Position numbers and translations under genes: made by a program. Positions 60,728 to 64,000 of a stretch of 64,000 bases of DNA are shown here, piece after piece. Numbering within the stretch: the stretch's first letter is position 1; the number at the start of each line of letters is the position of its first letter. The stretch comes from Galerina marginata (taxonomy: Eukaryota > Basidiomycota > Agaricomycetes > Agaricales > Galerinaceae), in NCBI GenBank assembly GCA_023014335.1, contig JAECYW010000005.1, positions 1,922,001 through 1,986,000 on the forward strand. The letters are read 5' to 3'. The notes beneath the pieces are model-generated. The model did not search any database. It worked only from the letters and a program-made list of their open reading frames with translations, and had not been told where the DNA came from.

Positions 60728-62764
60728 GTCACGGTGCAAAATAAATAAACATGTTTTCGTTAAAAGCGGAGAATCGATACAGACAAGGCATCATGGCGGG
60801 ATATGGTTACACCCCAGTGTCGGAAACGACAACAATGGAATGTGGACAGTGTGCACTTGTCTTGTGGATTCACCCACACAAGCAACTCTGGTATCGTACA
60901 TTTTTAGCACAAGAAAAAAGGGCACTTTGAACGATAGGTTTTGCATTCAAAATTATACGTGGAAACCCTGCCTTGTCTACGGTGCATAATGACTTTTCTG
61001 CAGGTAATCTTACCCCTTGGTAATCCACATTGGCACCAGCAAAGAACACAACTGTCCCGCGATCGAGTGCTAGTGGATATGGCCCAGCTTGGGCTACCAG
61101 AAACCAAGTCGGTCAGAATGAGTGAAGGCAAATAGAGTAGAAGTTCTGGAGGCGTTCAATAAGGTGTTAGAATATCAATCCTGAGCGCCAATCTGTCAAT
61201 TTATTCCATGGAGTCCGGAACCCCCTAATTTTGAGTCATGGGGCACTCCCCTGTTACAGTGTAAAGTCAGGGATTAAGCGCGCTCCCGATATTTTATCTT
61301 TGTATGGGACAGAGGCGTAGTATTCTGTTCAATCTTTTCAGTCTTTTTGCCTCTCATTCTAGGCCGCTCATACGCCATGACGGCGCCAAGAAATTTCCAA
61401 GAGGCTCTGGGTAGCGGTGGTTGCTTGAATTAAAAGAAAGAAAATATAATGCTACCGGCCCATTATCTCAATTACCATACAAATTCTATTTTCCAGACAT
61501 CGATAAGGACGCCTTTCATGCCATCGATGATTTTCTATGACGGAGCCGTAAATAACTCTTGTTCCTAATGATCACACTTAACAATAACTCCTTCATTTTA
61601 TCATATCACATCATATGTTTACCCACATCCCGTCAACTGCCGCTGCCATTCCTCCAATGATATTATGGGCGGACACATCTGCTGGCCTATGAACGGACGA
61701 ACATTCTGGAAGATTGAGCTTATAATCCCTGTCAAAAATGGAAATGTGCAGACTGGAATCCCAAGAAAAATGGGCTGAATCGCTGATAAACTGATGAACA
61801 TGATAGAAACTTAGCGCCGCATCAGGGATTCCAGATATACATCGGCTTGACAAAAATAAGATTCCTTGCATTGGCTGATGGTATCGGTATGTGTAAAAAA
61901 GAAATCATGGCGGTGACAAAAATGCAGTTGCAAGGGAATCCGACTCAGAGGTATTGCCTATCGTGGGTATGCCATAGGTATCTCAGTCGCCATAAACGGT
62001 GGATTCCAGACCCGTGTTACCTTTTCTTCTTATACGCCTTCCTTGTTCGATAAATATCGGGTTCCCAGGCATTCAAGGTAGCCATTCAACGACCCATCCC
62101 GCTATAAGGTATGTCAAGACCCGGTAGCTGAAGAACTGGTCCAGAGATCTGCGGTTGTTCTCCGCGAGAAGACCGCGAGGAGCGGGAAAGCACCGGGAAC
62201 AAGAAGTCACAGGAAATATTATTGATAACTTTTCCCAAGGCAGGCAGCTGACTGGCTGTTCTAAATTAAAATAGGTGTGAAAGTCAAGAGCGCTCGACCC
62301 GCAATGGCTAGGCTCAAGCCGGAAACCTTCACAGGATTTGTATAGAATCCGCGGGTCGAACATCCGTCAGCTGGACTATCGATGACTCGGCCGATGGCAA
62401 AAGCGCAGTGAAAGCTGTGTGGCCTAGTCGGGATTGGAGAATTGGAGCCAGCAAAGCAAGGCATGAGAACAATGAAAAGCAGACAAAGGGCCTCAGAAGC
62501 TGAGGGGGAGATGAAATGGAAAGGCAGGATACCATTCAGAGAACGCAGGCCTGAAAGGGGATAGATTCTGATACGAGATTTATCTTTTTACCGATCGTTC
62601 AGGAAAAACTTGGAAGGTTCCTGATATGCACGTGCTGTGAAGTGTGCTGTGTTTGTTGATGCTTTCGTTTATGCCGTAAGAGTACAACAAGCACAATTGC
62701 TTCCAAACCACGACGCTCCATTGCCGTTCTCCCCTCTATTTAACACCAGCGTCATCCCTTTTTC
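60728..62764. other. Gene-poor region with one coding-like fragment
   Basis: About 2 kb with no full gene. On minus near 61010-61105 a short frame reads WFLVAQAGPYPLALDRGTVV followed by FFAGANVDYQG and then a GTAAGA donor-like site. This looks like a piece of a real protein, but no partner exons could be joined. A TATTTAA box lies at about 62736, roughly 25 nt before the next start codon. Confidence 0.35.
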
Positions 62765-63517
62765 ATGGCAGTCACTCTTCCCCGTCACCATATGTTCTCC
62801 AATCCTAACAAGCATATGCGACGCAGTGCCACTGCAGTCATGGCCGGTGCCTTTGATATCCGTGGATCCAGGGACGTTCTGACGAGCTTGTTGAATGGCG
62901 TCGGGCCTTACAAAGAAGTCGAAAGGGATGAGGAGGCTAGGCAGAAGAGGAAGCAGGAAAAGAAGGACCAAAGGAGAGAGGAGAAGAGAAGAATAAAAGC
63001 TGCGGCGCGGGCACGCCAGAAAGAGCTCATGGGCGACGTTGGACGACACGCGACTATGGATGGCGCCTTTGCGAGTACCAGCTCCCTTCCACAGCTCCCA
63101 ACCCCAGCCAGTAGCAGTGTGACTCCCTTCTGGCGTGCGCGACCCACTATTCATATTCCCGCGATGCAACGATCGGTCTCCGTGACTCCTTCGCCGACGT
63201 TGTCTACGCACCACCGCGCCTTGACTCCAGCCTCAACGCCTGGACCTTCTATATCCTCAAGCACATCGCGAACATCATCCAAGAGGCCACGGACGCCCGA
63301 CGACGATGAAGGCTTGGAACCAGAGTCTGCATCTGCGCCACGAGGTCGCAAGAAACGTGCTGCGGCGAAGAAAGGTTGGAAGGGCTGGGTCGAGGGCTCA
63401 CCTCCGCCTTCCGACAAGCTTATCAACCTCGATGCTGTTCCCCTGCTTCAAGAACGGCGTACAAGGAGCGGTAAAAATTTCGACGCCATCAGCATTGGCA
63501 AGGACGGATGGGTGTAA
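62765..63517 (+). CDS. Basic hypothetical protein with coiled-coil segment, 250 aa
   Basis: Single exon, no family recognised. After a short leader comes a helical domain (MAGAFDIRGSRDVLTSLLNG), then a highly charged Arg/Lys/Glu stretch of about 40 residues (EARQKRKQEKKDQRREEKRR) that would form a coiled coil or a single charged helix. A Ser/Thr/Pro-rich middle with SKRPRTPDDDEG and a basic RGRKKRAAAKKG patch (nuclear targeting type) follow. The C-terminus is compact: VPLLQERRTRSGKNFDAISI, then GKDGWV. Probably nuclear or nucleic-acid associated. An internal ATG (MFSNPNK or MAGAFD) could be the true start. Confidence 0.7.
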   Translation: MAVTLPRHHMFSNPNKHMRRSATAVMAGAFDIRGSRDVLTSLLNGVGPYKEVERDEEARQKRKQEKKDQRREEKRRIKAAARARQKELMGDVGRHATMDGAFASTSSLPQLPTPASSSVTPFWRARPTIHIPAMQRSVSVTPSPTLSTHHRALTPASTPGPSISSSTSRTSSKRPRTPDDDEGLEPESASAPRGRKKRAAAKKGWKGWVEGSPPPSDKLINLDAVPLLQERRTRSGKNFDAISIGKDGWV

Positions 63518-64000
63518 TTGTGAGTCATCTATCAAGTCATCCAACGGTGCAATATTACTGATACTCTGGAAAAGAGTTCACATCATACCCAAGAGACTAT
63601 CCGCCCAGGTTTTTGAAGGCTTCTCGGATCTCGTCGTCGTCGTCGTGGCGTACATTCCGGACGGAACATATCCCCAAATATATCCTCACCAAGTCGCCCC
63701 CTTGCTCCTTGGTACATTGCGAATTCATTCCAGGCTGGTCGACATCTTACCGGACGTAATTCTGCTGTTCTTTTCGTCTTGTTTTCCTTTTGATGCCGGG
63801 CATGATATATTCATTTGATAACTGGGTTTGCAACGTTGTCGTTTCCTAGGTTCTTGATTTCTTTGTTTTGCCGTAGAAAAACTTGGTCCTCGATATTACT
63901 CTTCATTTATCTGCCCCGATTTGTTCCTTTCATGCAAAAAACCTGCAGACTACCAGGTACTCCATTTAGCCTTCTTTTTCGTGAAAGAAGATAAGATAGG
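63518..64000 (-). other. Right-edge flank with possible 3' exon of a minus-strand gene
   Basis: On minus, a frame ending at a TAG at 63597-63599 reads RHDDDDEIREAFKNLGG, with the look of a real charged helical C-terminus. A donor-like GTAAGA and a possible exon end lie further right. The rest of the gene would lie beyond the window. The G/C pattern of the GACGACGAC run could also be chance. Confidence 0.3.

Noticed and set aside
62669..63214. 181-aa minus frame over the start of the last gene
   Set aside because: Low-complexity Arg/Leu/Ser mirror of the charged sense sequence; the plus gene has a TATA-like box and a better start.

Overview
The window is nuclear DNA from a filamentous basidiomycete, most likely an Agaricomycete (mushroom-forming fungus). 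Nearly every gene is cut by introns of about 45-68 nt with GT(or GC)-AG ends and CTNAC-type branch sites. The gene set fits as well: DASH subunit Dam1, condensin HEAT subunit, COPII Sec23, TFIIE alpha, a Gin4/Nim1-type kinase, and a single-pass membrane protein of a type common in mushrooms. I found no rRNA, tRNA or CRISPR array. Exon models were read by hand from splice signals; in each main spliced model the exon lengths sum to a multiple of three.

Layout. 1-9.7 kb, all on minus: the 5' part of a low-complexity membrane-anchored protein running off the left edge, a 912-aa RING-H2 protein, a possible 80-aa protein, a 537-aa single-pass membrane protein, then about 2 kb that I could not resolve. 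9.7-12.5 kb: SEC23 (minus). 14.4-15.2 kb: a small nuclear-looking hypothetical (plus). 16.0-22.0 kb: two mitosis genes head to tail, a condensin HEAT subunit (CND3/YCG1 type, 19 exons) and DAM1. 22.0-24.5 kb (minus): an intact MAPEG-family gene and a damaged paralogue. 24.5-30.2 kb: gene-poor DNA with repeat traces. 30.3-45 kb: four intronless genes for proteins with two GFA (CENP-V/Mss4-like zinc) domains, one isolated and three in direct tandem. Between the first and the other three lie a decayed SEC23 copy, an OPT transporter and a probably mitochondrial hypothetical. 45.3-47.7 kb: a PTR2-type peptide transporter (minus). 49.4-58.2 kb: TFIIE alpha, a mitochondrial PPR-like protein, and a Gin4/Nim1-type kinase divergent from it. 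58.2-62.8 kb: gene-poor, with a 654-bp hAT-type non-autonomous element bounded by a perfect 8-bp target duplication. 62.8-63.5 kb: a basic hypothetical protein.

How the genes may fit together. Most are single-copy housekeeping genes. The unusual part is 22-48 kb, where families usually linked to glutathione or small peptides collect: MAPEG x2, double-GFA x4, one OPT and one PTR transporter. Whether this is a working thiol or peptide detoxification neighbourhood or chance linkage cannot be decided from sequence alone. The decayed SEC23 copy, the MAPEG pair and the GFA expansion all show that local duplication has been active here.
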